64,000 nucleotides of DNA, from positions 186,001 to 250,000 of the forward strand of contig NZ_WNNK01000004.1 of the NCBI RefSeq assembly GCF_009724245.1, read 5' to 3'. Below the pieces are notes generated by a model. The model ran no database searches and was not told the DNA's origin. It saw nothing but the letters and a program-made list of their open reading frames with translations. The translations under genes were made by a program, and so were the position numbers. This document shows positions 35,949-45,859 of the stretch, piece after piece. Source of the DNA: Pseudomonas spelaei. Lineage in GTDB: Bacteria > Pseudomonadota > Gammaproteobacteria > Pseudomonadales > Pseudomonadaceae. How positions within the stretch are numbered: the stretch's first letter is position 1; each line of letters begins with the position of its first letter.

Positions 35949-37247
35949 ATGCATCCCAATGATGATGACCGCACCCAGTTCATGCCGCGTCCGGGTGGTC
36001 GTGCGCCAGAGCCCAATCGCCCCGAACCGGCGGCCGCTGCGCCGCTTTCGATGCCTGCCGCACCCGTCCTGACGGGTAAAGCAGAAGGCTTGAACCCACT
36101 GGAAAGCGCCGCCGGCCCGCTGTTGGCCCTGCTGACGCGGCTGCGTAACACGCTTTCCCATCCGGCGCCGTCGAGCCTGCGGGCGCAATTGCTGGCCTAC
36201 CTGCGCCAGTTTGAAGAGCGCGCCGAAGCCGCTGGCGTGGCCCGCAACGAAGTGCTGCTGGCCCGTTACGCGCTGTGTACCGCCCTCGATGAAGCGGTAC
36301 TGAGCACGCCGTGGGGCAGTACCAGTGACTGGGGCAAGCAAAGCCTGTTGATCACCGTGCATAACGAAGCCTGGGGCGGCGAGAAGGTTTTCCAGTTGCT
36401 GGATCACTGCCTGCAAAGTCCACGGGAGCGCCTGTACCTGCTGGAGCTGTTGTACCTGTGCATGTGCCTGGGGTTCGAAGGTCGCTACCGGGTGATGAAC
36501 GACGGTCGCAGCCAGCTGGAAGCCCTGCGCGAGCGCACCGCTGCGGCGATCCGCAGTGCCCGTGGCGAACATGAGCGTGAGTTGTCGCCCCATTGGCGCG
36601 GCGTCACTGTGGCGCGTGACCGCCTGGCGCAATTCATGCCGCCCTGGATCGCCGTGGCCATCGGCGTGGCGCTGTTGTTGGCGTTGCTGTTCGGTTTGCG
36701 GATGAAGCTGGCGTCGGATGCCGAGCCGGTGTTCAAGAATATTCATGCGCTGGGTGAGATTCCGGTGCAGGCCATCGACCGGCCGGTGGTGCAGCCTAAA
36801 ATCGTCGAGCGACCACGTCTGGCGGGCTTCCTCGTTGAGGACATCAAGGCCGGTCGTGTGGCGGTGGAAGATGCCGTTGACCGTTCGGTGGTGACCATTC
36901 GTGGCGATGAACTGTTCGCTTCGGCCAGCTCCAGCATCGTCGACGATTTCCAGCCGCTGATGCTGCGTATCGCTGACGCCATCCGCAAGGTCAAGGGCCA
37001 GGTGCGGGTCACTGGCCACAGTGATAACCGTCCGATTGCCACTCTGCGTTTCCCATCCAACTGGGCGCTGTCGGAGGCTCGGGCCAAGTCGGTACTGCAG
37101 ATTCTGGCAGCCAAGACTGGCCAGCCGGACCGCTTCAGTGCCGAGGGCCGCAGCGACACCGAGCCGGTGGCGACCAACGCCACAGCCGAAGGCCGTGCCC
37201 GCAATCGTCGGGTTGAAATCACCGTATTGGCGGAGGGCGTCGAGTGA
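35949..37247 (+). CDS. tssL: T6SS inner-membrane protein TssL with OmpA-like peptidoglycan-binding domain
   Basis: A 432-residue 'evolved' TssL. A Pro-rich N-terminal tail leads into the cytoplasmic DotU-type helical domain (~50-220, LLAYLRQFEERAEAAGV, ALCTALDEAVLSTPWG). One membrane helix is at ~236-255, and a periplasmic OmpA-like domain (~310-430) has VRVTGHSDNRPI and LSEARAKSV...GRSDTEP...RARNRRVEI. Peptidoglycan binding within TssL means no separate TagL-type anchor is needed. The stop overlaps the GTG of tssM by 4 bases. Confidence 0.95.
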   Translation: MHPNDDDRTQFMPRPGGRAPEPNRPEPAAAAPLSMPAAPVLTGKAEGLNPLESAAGPLLALLTRLRNTLSHPAPSSLRAQLLAYLRQFEERAEAAGVARNEVLLARYALCTALDEAVLSTPWGSTSDWGKQSLLITVHNEAWGGEKVFQLLDHCLQSPRERLYLLELLYLCMCLGFEGRYRVMNDGRSQLEALRERTAAAIRSARGEHERELSPHWRGVTVARDRLAQFMPPWIAVAIGVALLLALLFGLRMKLASDAEPVFKNIHALGEIPVQAIDRPVVQPKIVERPRLAGFLVEDIKAGRVAVEDAVDRSVVTIRGDELFASASSSIVDDFQPLMLRIADAIRKVKGQVRVTGHSDNRPIATLRFPSNWALSEARAKSVLQILAAKTGQPDRFSAEGRSDTEPVATNATAEGRARNRRVEITVLAEGVE

Positions 37248-40200
37248 AGGCGTTTTTCAGTTTTGTGATTCGCTGGGTGATCCCGTTGCTGGGCCTGATC
37301 GCCCTGAGCCTGATCATCTGGTTTGTCGGGCCGTTGCTCGAATTCCTGGTGCCGGAAGGGCGGCGCTGGGCGCTGATCATTCTGGTGTTCGCGGTGTGGA
37401 TTGCCTACCGGGTGTTCCGCATTATCCAGGCGCGCCGTCAGGCCGCCGAAGTGATGCGCAGCCTGGCAGCGGAAACTCCTCCGGATCCGGCCAGCGTTGC
37501 CACCGCCGAAGAGTTGGCCACCTTGCGCCAGCGCATGGACGAAGCACTGGTCCTGTTGAAAAAGGCCAAGCTGGGCGGTGACGAACGCCGCAATCTCTAC
37601 GAGCTGCCGTGGTACGTGATCATTGGCCCGCCGGGTTCGGGCAAGACCACCGCGCTGGTCAACTCCGGCCTGCATTTCCCGCTGGCCGCACAACTGGGCG
37701 CCGGTGCCGTGCGTGGCGTCGGTGGTACTCGCAACTGCGATTGGTGGTTCACCGATCAAGCCGTGTTGCTCGATACCGCTGGCCGCTACACCACCCAGGA
37801 CAGCAATTCCACGGTAGATAAAGCTGCCTGGCTGGGCTTTCTCGACCTGCTGAAGAAGCAGCGCTCACGGCGCCCGATTGACGGTGCGTTCATCGCCATC
37901 AGCCTCTCTGATTTGCTGCTGGGCAGCGACGCCGAGCGCGCTGCCCATGCGGCGGCGATCCGTTTGCGTATCCAGGAGCTGTACACCCAATTGGGCGTGC
38001 GTTTCCCGATCTACCTGATGCTGACCAAGCTCGACCTGGTGCCGGGCTTCATGGAGTTCTTCGATAACCTGAGCAAGGAAGAGCGCGCTCAGGTCTGGGG
38101 CATGACCTTCGCCCTGGACGACGGCAAAAACAGCGACAGCCCCCTGGCGAATCTGCAAAGCGAATTCGCCGGCCTGGAGCAGCGCTTGAACGAGCGGTTA
38201 GTGGAGCGCCTGCAACAGGAGCGTGACCCGGCGCGACGTGACCTGATCTACGGCTTCCCGCAACAGTTCGGCGCGTTGAAGGATTGCCTGCAAAGCTTCC
38301 TCGAAGGTGTGTTCAAGCCCAATGCCTTTGAAGAGCGCGTATTGCTGCGCGGTGTGTACTTCACCAGCGGCACTCAGGAAGGCAGCCCGATTGACCGTTT
38401 GATCGGCGCCATGGCCCAGAGCATGAACCTGGACCGCCAGCACCTGGCGCGCCAGAGCGGTACCGGGCGCAGTTACTTCATCGAGAAACTGTTCAACGCC
38501 GTGGCCTTTGCCGAGCGTGGCCTGGTGGGGGTCAACCCCAAGGTCGAGCGTCGACGCAAGTGGATTGCCCGCGGTGTTCTGGCCGCCACCGTCGCCGTGG
38601 TGTTGGTGGTGGGTACGTTGTGGTGGGTGAGTTACCGCGCCAATCAGGCGTACATCGCCCAGGTGGATCAGAAGGTCGCGCCCCTGGGCCAGACCGTGCA
38701 GAACCTGAGCCCGGCGCAACGGGAAGTCCTTGCCGTGTTGCCGCTGCTCAATGCCGTGAAGAACCTCGCCGGTGATTCACCGAGCTGGTCCGAAGGCTTG
38801 GGCCTGTATCAGGGCGACATGCTTGAAGCCGAGTCCGGTAGCGTTTACCGCAAGCTGTTGATCGCGGTGTTCGCGCCACGGTTGGTGACGCGTATCGAAG
38901 AGCAACTGCATGGCGGTGGTAATTCCGACTTCCTCTACGAGGGCTTGAAGGCTTACCTGATGCTCGCCGATAACGAGCATTACGATCCGGACTTCATCAA
39001 GGCCTGGATCGCCCTGGACTGGGATCGCAACCTGCCGCGTGACCTGCCGGCCGATCAGCGCCAGGCACTGACCGGGCACTTGCAGTCGCTGTTCGAACGC
39101 CATCCGCCAAGCGCCCGCCTGGACCCGCGCCTGATCGACGACTTGCGTCGGCAACTGCAACAACTGCCGGTGGCCCAGCGCGTGTACGACCGGGTCAAAC
39201 GTCAGAAGCTGCCGGACGGTATCCCGGACTTTCGTATCAACGAAGCGGCTGGCCGCGATGCCGCGCTGGTGTTCAGTCGCAAGAGTGGCAAGCCACTGGG
39301 TGAGCCTTTGAGCGGTTTCTTCACTGCCAAAGGTTATCGCCAAGCGTTCCTGCTCAGCAGCCTGAACCAGACCGGTACCCTGGCCGAAGAGCAATGGGTG
39401 CTGGGCCAGGAGCAGGCCGATCAGCAGAACGTCGTCAGCCTTGCCGCCGACGTGCGCCGCCTGTACTTCCAGGACTATCAGCGCCAGTGGGATGCCTTGC
39501 TGGCGGACATCGACTTTGTGCCGATCACCAGCGTGGCCCAGGCAGCTGACGTGCTGCGGGTGATTTCCGGTCCCACCTCACCGCTGAAAAAGCTGCTGGT
39601 GGCGGTGGCCAAGGAAACCGACCTGCAACAGGAAGAACGCTTGTTGGCCGCCAAGGGCGCGCCGGTGGAAGGTGGCGTCGACAAGCTCAAGACGCGCCTG
39701 GGCAACCTGCTGGGTCAGGATGAGTCGCCTGTGACCAACGCACCGGCTGCCAGCGATGATCCGGTGACTGCACACTTTGCCGAGCTCAACAGCATCGTTG
39801 CCAAGAACGAAGGTGAGCCGGCGGCCATCGATGGGCTGCTGGCCGACATGAATGCGCTGTATGTGCAGGTCAGTGCCATGGTCGGTGCCAGTGGTGATGC
39901 CTTGCTCGGCGAAGCCAAGAACCAGGCCGCTGCGGCGGCCACCCGCGTCAGCTTGAATGCTGAACGCCAGCCGCCGCTGGTACAGGGCATGGTCAAGTCG
40001 GTGGTCAACTCCACCACCAACAGCATGATGGGCGGGGTGCGCAATCAACTGAACGCGGCCTGGGTCAGTGAAGTGGTGAACGTCTACCGCCAGTCTCTGG
40101 CCGGGCGTTACCCGATGTCCCCCGGCAGCGCCCGGGACGCGACGCTGGATGACTTCGGTCAGTTCTTCGGCGTGGGCGGGGTGATGGATAACTACTTCCG

Positions 40201-40747
40201 CAAATACCTGCAGCCTTATGTCGACACCTCGGCACAGACCTGGCGCTGGCAGCCGGGTGCCGCGCAGAAACTGGGGATCTCGCCAGGGATACTGCAAACC
40301 TTTCAACGTGCAGCGACCATTCGTGATGCGTTTTTCCGCTCCGGCGGCACCCAGCCGATTGTGCGTTTCGAGCTCAAGCCGGTGGCGATGGACGCGACCA
40401 TCACCCAGTTCCTGCTGGACCTCGACGGCCAGCAACTGAGCTACGACCACGGCCCGGCCCGGCCGGTTGCGATGCAGTGGCCCAACCCCGGCAGCATCGG
40501 TGTGGTGCGAATTTCCATCATGCCGCCGTCGGCCACCGGCCGCTCCGGTATCACCCTGGACGGCCCATGGGCCTGGTTCCGCCTGCTGGAGCAGTCGGAC
40601 CTGACCGCTGGCAACTCGCCGGACCGCTTCAACCTGCGGCTGCGGGTTGATGGCGCGAGCATCTCCTACGAGTTGCGGGCCAACAGTGCCTTCAACCCGT
40701 TCAAGAGCCGCGTGCTCAGTGGGTTCAGCCTGCCGGAGCGGCTATGA
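37244..40747 (+). CDS. tssM: T6SS inner-membrane protein TssM (IcmF)
   Basis: An 1167-residue core of the membrane complex. Two N-terminal membrane helices (~7-34, 42-60) precede a cytoplasmic NTPase-like domain with Walker A GPPGSGKTT (128-136) and LLDTAGRYTTQD. A third membrane helix lies near 435-455, followed by a large periplasmic region ending in the TssM C-terminal domain that binds TssJ. The intact Walker A suggests nucleotide binding. GTG start overlapping tssL (GTGA), and ATGA junction with tagF downstream: tight translational coupling. Confidence 0.96.
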   Translation: MKAFFSFVIRWVIPLLGLIALSLIIWFVGPLLEFLVPEGRRWALIILVFAVWIAYRVFRIIQARRQAAEVMRSLAAETPPDPASVATAEELATLRQRMDEALVLLKKAKLGGDERRNLYELPWYVIIGPPGSGKTTALVNSGLHFPLAAQLGAGAVRGVGGTRNCDWWFTDQAVLLDTAGRYTTQDSNSTVDKAAWLGFLDLLKKQRSRRPIDGAFIAISLSDLLLGSDAERAAHAAAIRLRIQELYTQLGVRFPIYLMLTKLDLVPGFMEFFDNLSKEERAQVWGMTFALDDGKNSDSPLANLQSEFAGLEQRLNERLVERLQQERDPARRDLIYGFPQQFGALKDCLQSFLEGVFKPNAFEERVLLRGVYFTSGTQEGSPIDRLIGAMAQSMNLDRQHLARQSGTGRSYFIEKLFNAVAFAERGLVGVNPKVERRRKWIARGVLAATVAVVLVVGTLWWVSYRANQAYIAQVDQKVAPLGQTVQNLSPAQREVLAVLPLLNAVKNLAGDSPSWSEGLGLYQGDMLEAESGSVYRKLLIAVFAPRLVTRIEEQLHGGGNSDFLYEGLKAYLMLADNEHYDPDFIKAWIALDWDRNLPRDLPADQRQALTGHLQSLFERHPPSARLDPRLIDDLRRQLQQLPVAQRVYDRVKRQKLPDGIPDFRINEAAGRDAALVFSRKSGKPLGEPLSGFFTAKGYRQAFLLSSLNQTGTLAEEQWVLGQEQADQQNVVSLAADVRRLYFQDYQRQWDALLADIDFVPITSVAQAADVLRVISGPTSPLKKLLVAVAKETDLQQEERLLAAKGAPVEGGVDKLKTRLGNLLGQDESPVTNAPAASDDPVTAHFAELNSIVAKNEGEPAAIDGLLADMNALYVQVSAMVGASGDALLGEAKNQAAAAATRVSLNAERQPPLVQGMVKSVVNSTTNSMMGGVRNQLNAAWVSEVVNVYRQSLAGRYPMSPGSARDATLDDFGQFFGVGGVMDNYFRKYLQPYVDTSAQTWRWQPGAAQKLGISPGILQTFQRAATIRDAFFRSGGTQPIVRFELKPVAMDATITQFLLDLDGQQLSYDHGPARPVAMQWPNPGSIGVVRISIMPPSATGRSGITLDGPWAWFRLLEQSDLTAGNSPDRFNLRLRVDGASISYELRANSAFNPFKSRVLSGFSLPERL

Positions 40748-41397
40748 CGACGGCGGGGTTCTACGGCAAGTTGGCCAGTCGCGGGGATTTTGTCAGTCGT
40801 GCTTTGCCGCAAAGCTTTATCGGCCCCTGGGACAGTTGGCTGGCCTCGGGTTTGCTCGCCAGCCAGACCAGCCTTGGCGCCGAATGGTTGAACGTGTACC
40901 TGGTCAGCCCATTGTGGCGTTTTGTGCTGGCGCCGGGTGTGTGCGGGCCGGACGCAGCCGTAGGCGTGGTGATGCCGAGTATCGACCGGGTTGGGCGCTA
41001 TTTCCCGCTGACGGTCGCTGCGCTGTTGGATCACGACACGGACCCTGCGTCAGTCATCGGCGGCCCGGATGCCTGGTTTGAACAGGTGGAAGAGTTGCTG
41101 CTGAGTACCCTGGATGTCGAGGCCAGTTTCGAAGGATTCAGTGACGGGCTCGAAGCCCTGGGTACTCCGGCGTGCCAGCCGCGCACTTTGGGTAGTCGCT
41201 TCGCCGGTTTGCAACGTTTTCCCGCCACCGATCCGCAAGCGCGCATGACGGTGTTGGCGGAACAGGCCTGCGAAGGTGCCAGCCTGTGGTGGGGCCGTGG
41301 TTCGGAACGAATTTCTGCTGGTTTAATGCGGTGTCAGGGCCTGCCTGCTGCCGGCGATTTTGCGCAATTTTTGCTCGGACAAGAAGGTGTTGTGTAG
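40744..41397 (+). CDS. tagF: T6SS post-translational repressor TagF
   Basis: A 217-residue TagF/ImpM family protein. It begins TTAGFYGKLASRGDFVSRALPQSFIGPWDSWL with DRVGRYFPLTVAA, the family core. In P. aeruginosa TagF represses the H1-T6SS independently of the threonine-phosphorylation pathway, by contact with Fha. It is a stand-alone TagF, not the TagF-PppA fusion found in some bacteria; pppA follows directly at the next base after its stop. Confidence 0.93.
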   Translation: MTTAGFYGKLASRGDFVSRALPQSFIGPWDSWLASGLLASQTSLGAEWLNVYLVSPLWRFVLAPGVCGPDAAVGVVMPSIDRVGRYFPLTVAALLDHDTDPASVIGGPDAWFEQVEELLLSTLDVEASFEGFSDGLEALGTPACQPRTLGSRFAGLQRFPATDPQARMTVLAEQACEGASLWWGRGSERISAGLMRCQGLPAAGDFAQFLLGQEGVV

Positions 41398-42129
41398 ATG
41401 CGGTCCACTCACGGCGTCACCTTTAGATCCGCAAGCAAGAGCCATGTCGGCATGGTCCGCCAGGTCAATGAAGATGCTTGTCTGGACCTGCCGGAAAACG
41501 GCCTGTGGGTAGTCGCTGATGGCATGGGCGGGCATGCGGCGGGCGATTACGTCAGCAGCCTGATTGTCGACAGTCTGCGGGGTATTGCGGCGGGTCGGTC
41601 CCTGGATGAATACGCAGCGACGCTGCGCACGGAGCTGATCCGGGTCAATGGTGCGGTGCGCGAAGAAACCGCCAACCGCGGTGTGACCATGATGGGCAGC
41701 ACCGTGGTGCTTCTCGCCACCCGTGGCTTGCGTGGTGTGTGCCTGTGGGCGGGCGACAGCCGCCTGTATCGCCTGCGCGACGGCGTGCTGGAAAGCATCT
41801 CCCGTGACCACAGCTACGTGCAGGACCTGCAAGACAGTGGCCTGCTCAGCGAAGCCGATGCCCGCGTGCATCCTCGGGCCAATATTGTCACCCGCGCGGT
41901 TGGCGTGGAGGCACAGTTGGAGTTGTCGTCGGTCGACCTGCTGATCGACCCCGGCGACAGTTACCTGCTGTGCAGCGATGGTTTGAACAAGACCGTCGAG
42001 GACCATGAGATCCGCGAAGTACTGAGTCATGACGAGCCGGACGAGATCGTGCGCAGCCTGGTGCATCTGGGGCTTAACCGTGGGGCGCCGGACAACATCA
42101 CGGCCATCGTCGTGAAGGTGTCGTCATGA
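41398..42129 (+). CDS. pppA: T6SS PP2C-type phosphatase PppA
   Basis: A 243-residue serine/threonine phosphatase of the PP2C family. Metal-binding motifs are visible: RQVNEDAC near the N-terminus, VADGMGGHAAGD, the STVV strand, WAGDSRLYRLRDG, CSDGL and the C-terminal GAPDNITAIVV. It removes phosphate from Fha and so switches secretion off, opposing PpkA, whose gene overlaps its stop by 4 bases. Confidence 0.95.
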   Translation: MRSTHGVTFRSASKSHVGMVRQVNEDACLDLPENGLWVVADGMGGHAAGDYVSSLIVDSLRGIAAGRSLDEYAATLRTELIRVNGAVREETANRGVTMMGSTVVLLATRGLRGVCLWAGDSRLYRLRDGVLESISRDHSYVQDLQDSGLLSEADARVHPRANIVTRAVGVEAQLELSSVDLLIDPGDSYLLCSDGLNKTVEDHEIREVLSHDEPDEIVRSLVHLGLNRGAPDNITAIVVKVSS

Positions 42130-45100
42130 ACATCGTCATTCCCGGCTTCGATATCGAAGGCGAGATCGGTGAGGGCGCCATGGCCAGCGTCTACCTGGCC
42201 ACTCAACGTTCCCTGGAGCGCAAGGTAGCGTTGAAAATCATGGCGGCCGCGCTGGCCGCCGACCCGAGTTTCTGCGAACGCTTCCTGCGCGAGGGCAAGA
42301 CCCTGGCGCGGCTGTCCCATCCGCACACTGTGACCATCCATGACATCGGCAACGTCGGTGAACTGTATTACATGGCCATGGAGTACTTGCCCAACGGCAC
42401 GCTCAAGGAGCGCATCGCTTCTGGCCTGACACCGGAGCAGGGGTTGGTTTATATCCGCCAGATCGCCTCGGCACTGGGCTATGCCCACGCTCAGGGCCTG
42501 GTACACCGTGACGTCAAACCGGCCAACATCCTCTTTCGCGCGGATGGCACTGCCGTGTTGTCGGACTTTGGTATTGCCAAGTCCCTGGATGATCGCACCC
42601 AGTTCACTCAGGCCGGTTTTGCCGTTGGCACCCCGAGCTACATGAGCCCGGAACAGGCGCGAGGCCAGGACATCGATGGCCGTGCCGACCTGTACGCGTT
42701 GGGCGTGGTGTTGTACGAAATCCTGGTGGGCAAGTTGCCCTATACCGGGACTGACGCACTTTCCACCGCGTTGGCGCACCTCACCGAGCCGTTGCCGGAA
42801 CTGCCGGTGCACCATGGCCGCTATCAGGGTGTATTGCGCAAGCTGTTGGCCAAGGATCCGGCGGAACGCTTTCCGGATGCGGCAGCGTTGCTGTTGGCAT
42901 TGGATCATTTGCCCAAGGACGCGGTAGAGGCGACGCTGATTCGGCCGGCCGTCATGCCCATTCCGGTGAGTAGCGACCTGGCGGGCCTGACCCCGGTGTC
43001 CATCGAGATTCCCACCGAGAAGCCCCAGGCCCAGCCTCAACCGGTGCGTAAACCGGTGGTCACGCCAACGCAGCACTCTGCGGCCTCCGGGCAAAATCGC
43101 GGCCCCGTGCTGGCGCTGGCGGCTGTTGCGGTGGCGGTGGCGCTTGCCATTGGTGGCGTGAGTTATTGGTGGCTGAGCGGCGATAAGCCTGCCGCGCCAC
43201 CAACGGTGTCGGTACCCAAGACGCCTGCGGTCAATACACCTGTGGTCAAGACGCCGCCTGCTGTGACTCAGCCGGTGCTGGCCGACGTGGATGGCGGTCA
43301 GCGTCCGTTGCTGATGGCGGGCAAGAAAACCTTGTTCCAGCGAGTGCTCAGTAAGCCAGGCGCCAAACTTTCCAATGACGCGGGCGGTACAGCGGGCAAG
43401 GCCTTGCCGGCGTTTTCTGTGCTTTACGTTTACCAGCGCAAGGACGTCGGCGGTATTGCGTGGTTGCGCATTGGCGCCGCCACCGACGGGCGCAGTGACG
43501 GTTGGTTGCCAGCCTCGCAAGTCAGTGACTGGAAGCAGAGCCTGGTGCTCAAATTCACCGAACGTTCGGGCCGGGCGCCAGTGATGTTCCTGCGCCAATC
43601 CAGCGAAGTGGAAAAGCTCTTGGCGGATCCTGGCGCCGCGAAAAACCTGCTGCTCAAGGTGCAGAAAAACAGTGAGGACAATCAGCAGGTGCTGGCCCTG
43701 GAGCCTGCTGCCAGCGCTGTGCCGCAAAACCAGTTCTACCTGCTGCCGATCTTCGACTCCAAGGAGAGCCTCGACGAGAACGGCCAGCCAGTGCAGTTGC
43801 TCAACGTCGCCTCCATCGACCCTGGCAGCACACCGCAAACCGTGGCCAAGGCCGCTACGCCGGTGATCAGCGCCAACGCGGATTCCTTCCGCACCGCCGT
43901 GGTGTTGGTGGTGGACACGACGGTGTCGATGCAGCCCTACATCGACCAGATTCGTGACGTGGTGCATGAGTTGCAAACACGCATTGCCGAGCGTGGCGAG
44001 CTGGATAGCGTGAGCTTCGGCATGGTCGGCTTTCGCAACAGCATCAAGAAAACCCCGGGCCTGGAATACGTGGCCAAGACCTTGATCACCCTCGACCAGG
44101 GCCGTGACCCGCAACGCTTCCTCGACATGGCGCGGCAGGTCAAGGCGTCGACGGTGTCCAGCCACTCGTTCAACGAAGATGCATTTGCCGGGGTGATGCA
44201 AGCGGTAGAGGGCATGGACTGGTCCGGGTATGGCGGACGCCTGATCCTGCTGGTCACCGACGCCGGTGCGCTGCGCAAGAACGACCCATACGCCACCACC
44301 CAAATGAACGAAGCCGAAGTGCGCCAGGCAGCCCTGGGCAAGCAAATCAAGATCTATGCCCTGCACCTGCGCACCGACGTCGGCAAGAAAACCCACGCTG
44401 GTGCCGAAACCCAATACCGTACCCTGACCGCCGACGCCAACCCGCAGATTGGCGACTTGTACACGCCGGTGCCGGGTGGCGATGTCCATAAGCTGGGTGA
44501 GCGTGTCGACGAAATCGGCAGCGTGTTCGCCAACCTCGTGCACCAGGTGCGCAGCAACACACCTCAGCCGGTACCGTTGCTGGGACCTGCGCCTAGTCTG
44601 GCGGACAAATCGGCTGCCGTCGGCTATGCCATGCACATGGACTTCCTTGGCCGCAAGACCGCGAGCCAGGCGCCTCAGCTGGTCAGCGCCTGGACCGCCG
44701 ACCGCGACCTGACCAACCCGGCGCTGCCGGCGTTCCAGGTGTGCGTGATGTTAACCAAACTGCAACTGAACGACTTGCAGCAATCGCTGAAATTGATCGT
44801 CGATGCGGCGCGTAAAACCCAAACATCGCCGAAAGACTTCTTCCAGGAAATCGCCAGCGCCAGTGCTTACATGAGCCGCGACCCGTCGGCCTTGCGCAAG
44901 GGCGGCAACCTGGCGGACGGCGGTATTCTCGGCGAGTACCTGGAAGGCCTGCCGTACCGCAGCAAATCGCTGAACATGACCCAAGACTTGTGGTTGTCGT
45001 TGAGCGTGGCCGAGCAGGAAGACTTTATCGACGAGCTGGATTCGAAAATCCGCCTTTACGAAACCTTCCACAACGATGTGGCCAACTGGGTCCGTTTCGG

Positions 45101-45155
45101 CGATGCCGAACCGGGTGATGCGTTGTACCGCGTGCCCTTGTCGACGCTGCCGTAA
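42126..45155 (+). CDS. ppkA: T6SS serine/threonine kinase PpkA with vWA sensor domain
   Basis: A 1009-residue membrane kinase. The kinase domain (1-270) has the glycine loop GEGAMASV, Lys37, HRDVKPAN (Asp129) and DFG (147-149), so it should be active. One membrane helix at ~328-348 separates it from a periplasmic part: an SH3-like region (~390-460) and a von Willebrand A domain from ~590, with a MIDAS-type start VDTTVSMQ (Asp597). PpkA phosphorylates Fha when the TagQRST proteins sense membrane damage. It is followed by tagT with a 1-base overlap. Confidence 0.95.
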   Translation: MNIVIPGFDIEGEIGEGAMASVYLATQRSLERKVALKIMAAALAADPSFCERFLREGKTLARLSHPHTVTIHDIGNVGELYYMAMEYLPNGTLKERIASGLTPEQGLVYIRQIASALGYAHAQGLVHRDVKPANILFRADGTAVLSDFGIAKSLDDRTQFTQAGFAVGTPSYMSPEQARGQDIDGRADLYALGVVLYEILVGKLPYTGTDALSTALAHLTEPLPELPVHHGRYQGVLRKLLAKDPAERFPDAAALLLALDHLPKDAVEATLIRPAVMPIPVSSDLAGLTPVSIEIPTEKPQAQPQPVRKPVVTPTQHSAASGQNRGPVLALAAVAVAVALAIGGVSYWWLSGDKPAAPPTVSVPKTPAVNTPVVKTPPAVTQPVLADVDGGQRPLLMAGKKTLFQRVLSKPGAKLSNDAGGTAGKALPAFSVLYVYQRKDVGGIAWLRIGAATDGRSDGWLPASQVSDWKQSLVLKFTERSGRAPVMFLRQSSEVEKLLADPGAAKNLLLKVQKNSEDNQQVLALEPAASAVPQNQFYLLPIFDSKESLDENGQPVQLLNVASIDPGSTPQTVAKAATPVISANADSFRTAVVLVVDTTVSMQPYIDQIRDVVHELQTRIAERGELDSVSFGMVGFRNSIKKTPGLEYVAKTLITLDQGRDPQRFLDMARQVKASTVSSHSFNEDAFAGVMQAVEGMDWSGYGGRLILLVTDAGALRKNDPYATTQMNEAEVRQAALGKQIKIYALHLRTDVGKKTHAGAETQYRTLTADANPQIGDLYTPVPGGDVHKLGERVDEIGSVFANLVHQVRSNTPQPVPLLGPAPSLADKSAAVGYAMHMDFLGRKTASQAPQLVSAWTADRDLTNPALPAFQVCVMLTKLQLNDLQQSLKLIVDAARKTQTSPKDFFQEIASASAYMSRDPSALRKGGNLADGGILGEYLEGLPYRSKSLNMTQDLWLSLSVAEQEDFIDELDSKIRLYETFHNDVANWVRFGDAEPGDALYRVPLSTLP

Positions 45156-45859
45156 TGCTGAACCTGAACGCGGTGCACAGGAGCCGGGGCGTCGGCAGCC
45201 AGCGCTATAGCCTGGTGATTCCGGCGCTGCGCCTGGGTGCCGGAGAGCAATTGGCGATCGTCGGCCCCAGTGGCTGCGGTAAAAGCACGTTGCTCGATTT
45301 GCTGGCGCTGGTGTTGGCGCCGGATCAGGTGGGCCAGTTTGCCTTCAACAACGTCGACATCGCCGGGCTTTGGCGTGCCGACCAGCAAAGTGTCCTGGCG
45401 GATTTGCGCAGCCGGCACCTGGGCTATGTGCTGCAAACCGGCGGGCTGCTGGGCTTTCTGGATGTGCGCAGCAACATTGCGCTGTCCCGCAAGCTGCTGG
45501 GCCTGAAAGATGACGGCAGCGTGACGCGTTTGGCCGAGCAATTGGAGATCACCGATCAGTTGACCAAGAAGCCGGCGGCCTTGTCCGTGGGCCAACGCCA
45601 GCGGGTGAGTTGCGCGCGCGCCCTGGCCCACGGCCCGCAATTGTTGTTGGCGGATGAACCCACTGCTGCCCTCGATCCATTGAACGCCGAACGGGTGATG
45701 CAGGCGCTGTTGGCCCAGGCTCGAGGGCATCGCACGTGTTGCGTGGTTGCTACCCATGATGAGCCGTTGGCCCGGGCCAGTGGTTTGCAGGTGCGGCGCA
45801 TCAGTTGCCGGCGTGACGCCGACGGCGGTGTCACCGCCACGCTTGGGGAGGCCTGCTGA
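45155..45859 (+). CDS. tagT: T6SS regulatory ABC ATPase TagT
   Basis: A 234-residue ABC ATPase: Walker A GPSGCGKST (37-45), signature LSVGQRQRVSCARAL, Walker B LLLADEPTAALD and the switch His in VATHDE. In P. aeruginosa TagT with TagS forms a LolCDE-like complex that acts upstream of PpkA in sensing incoming T6SS attacks. It overlaps ppkA (TAATG) and tagS (TGATG) by one base each, implying a coupled unit. Confidence 0.93.
   Translation: MLNLNAVHRSRGVGSQRYSLVIPALRLGAGEQLAIVGPSGCGKSTLLDLLALVLAPDQVGQFAFNNVDIAGLWRADQQSVLADLRSRHLGYVLQTGGLLGFLDVRSNIALSRKLLGLKDDGSVTRLAEQLEITDQLTKKPAALSVGQRQRVSCARALAHGPQLLLADEPTAALDPLNAERVMQALLAQARGHRTCCVVATHDEPLARASGLQVRRISCRRDADGGVTATLGEAC

Noticed and set aside
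42027..44636. 869-codon leftward frame opposite ppkA
   Set aside because: It is a His/Gln/Arg-rich shadow of the kinase gene, with no domain.
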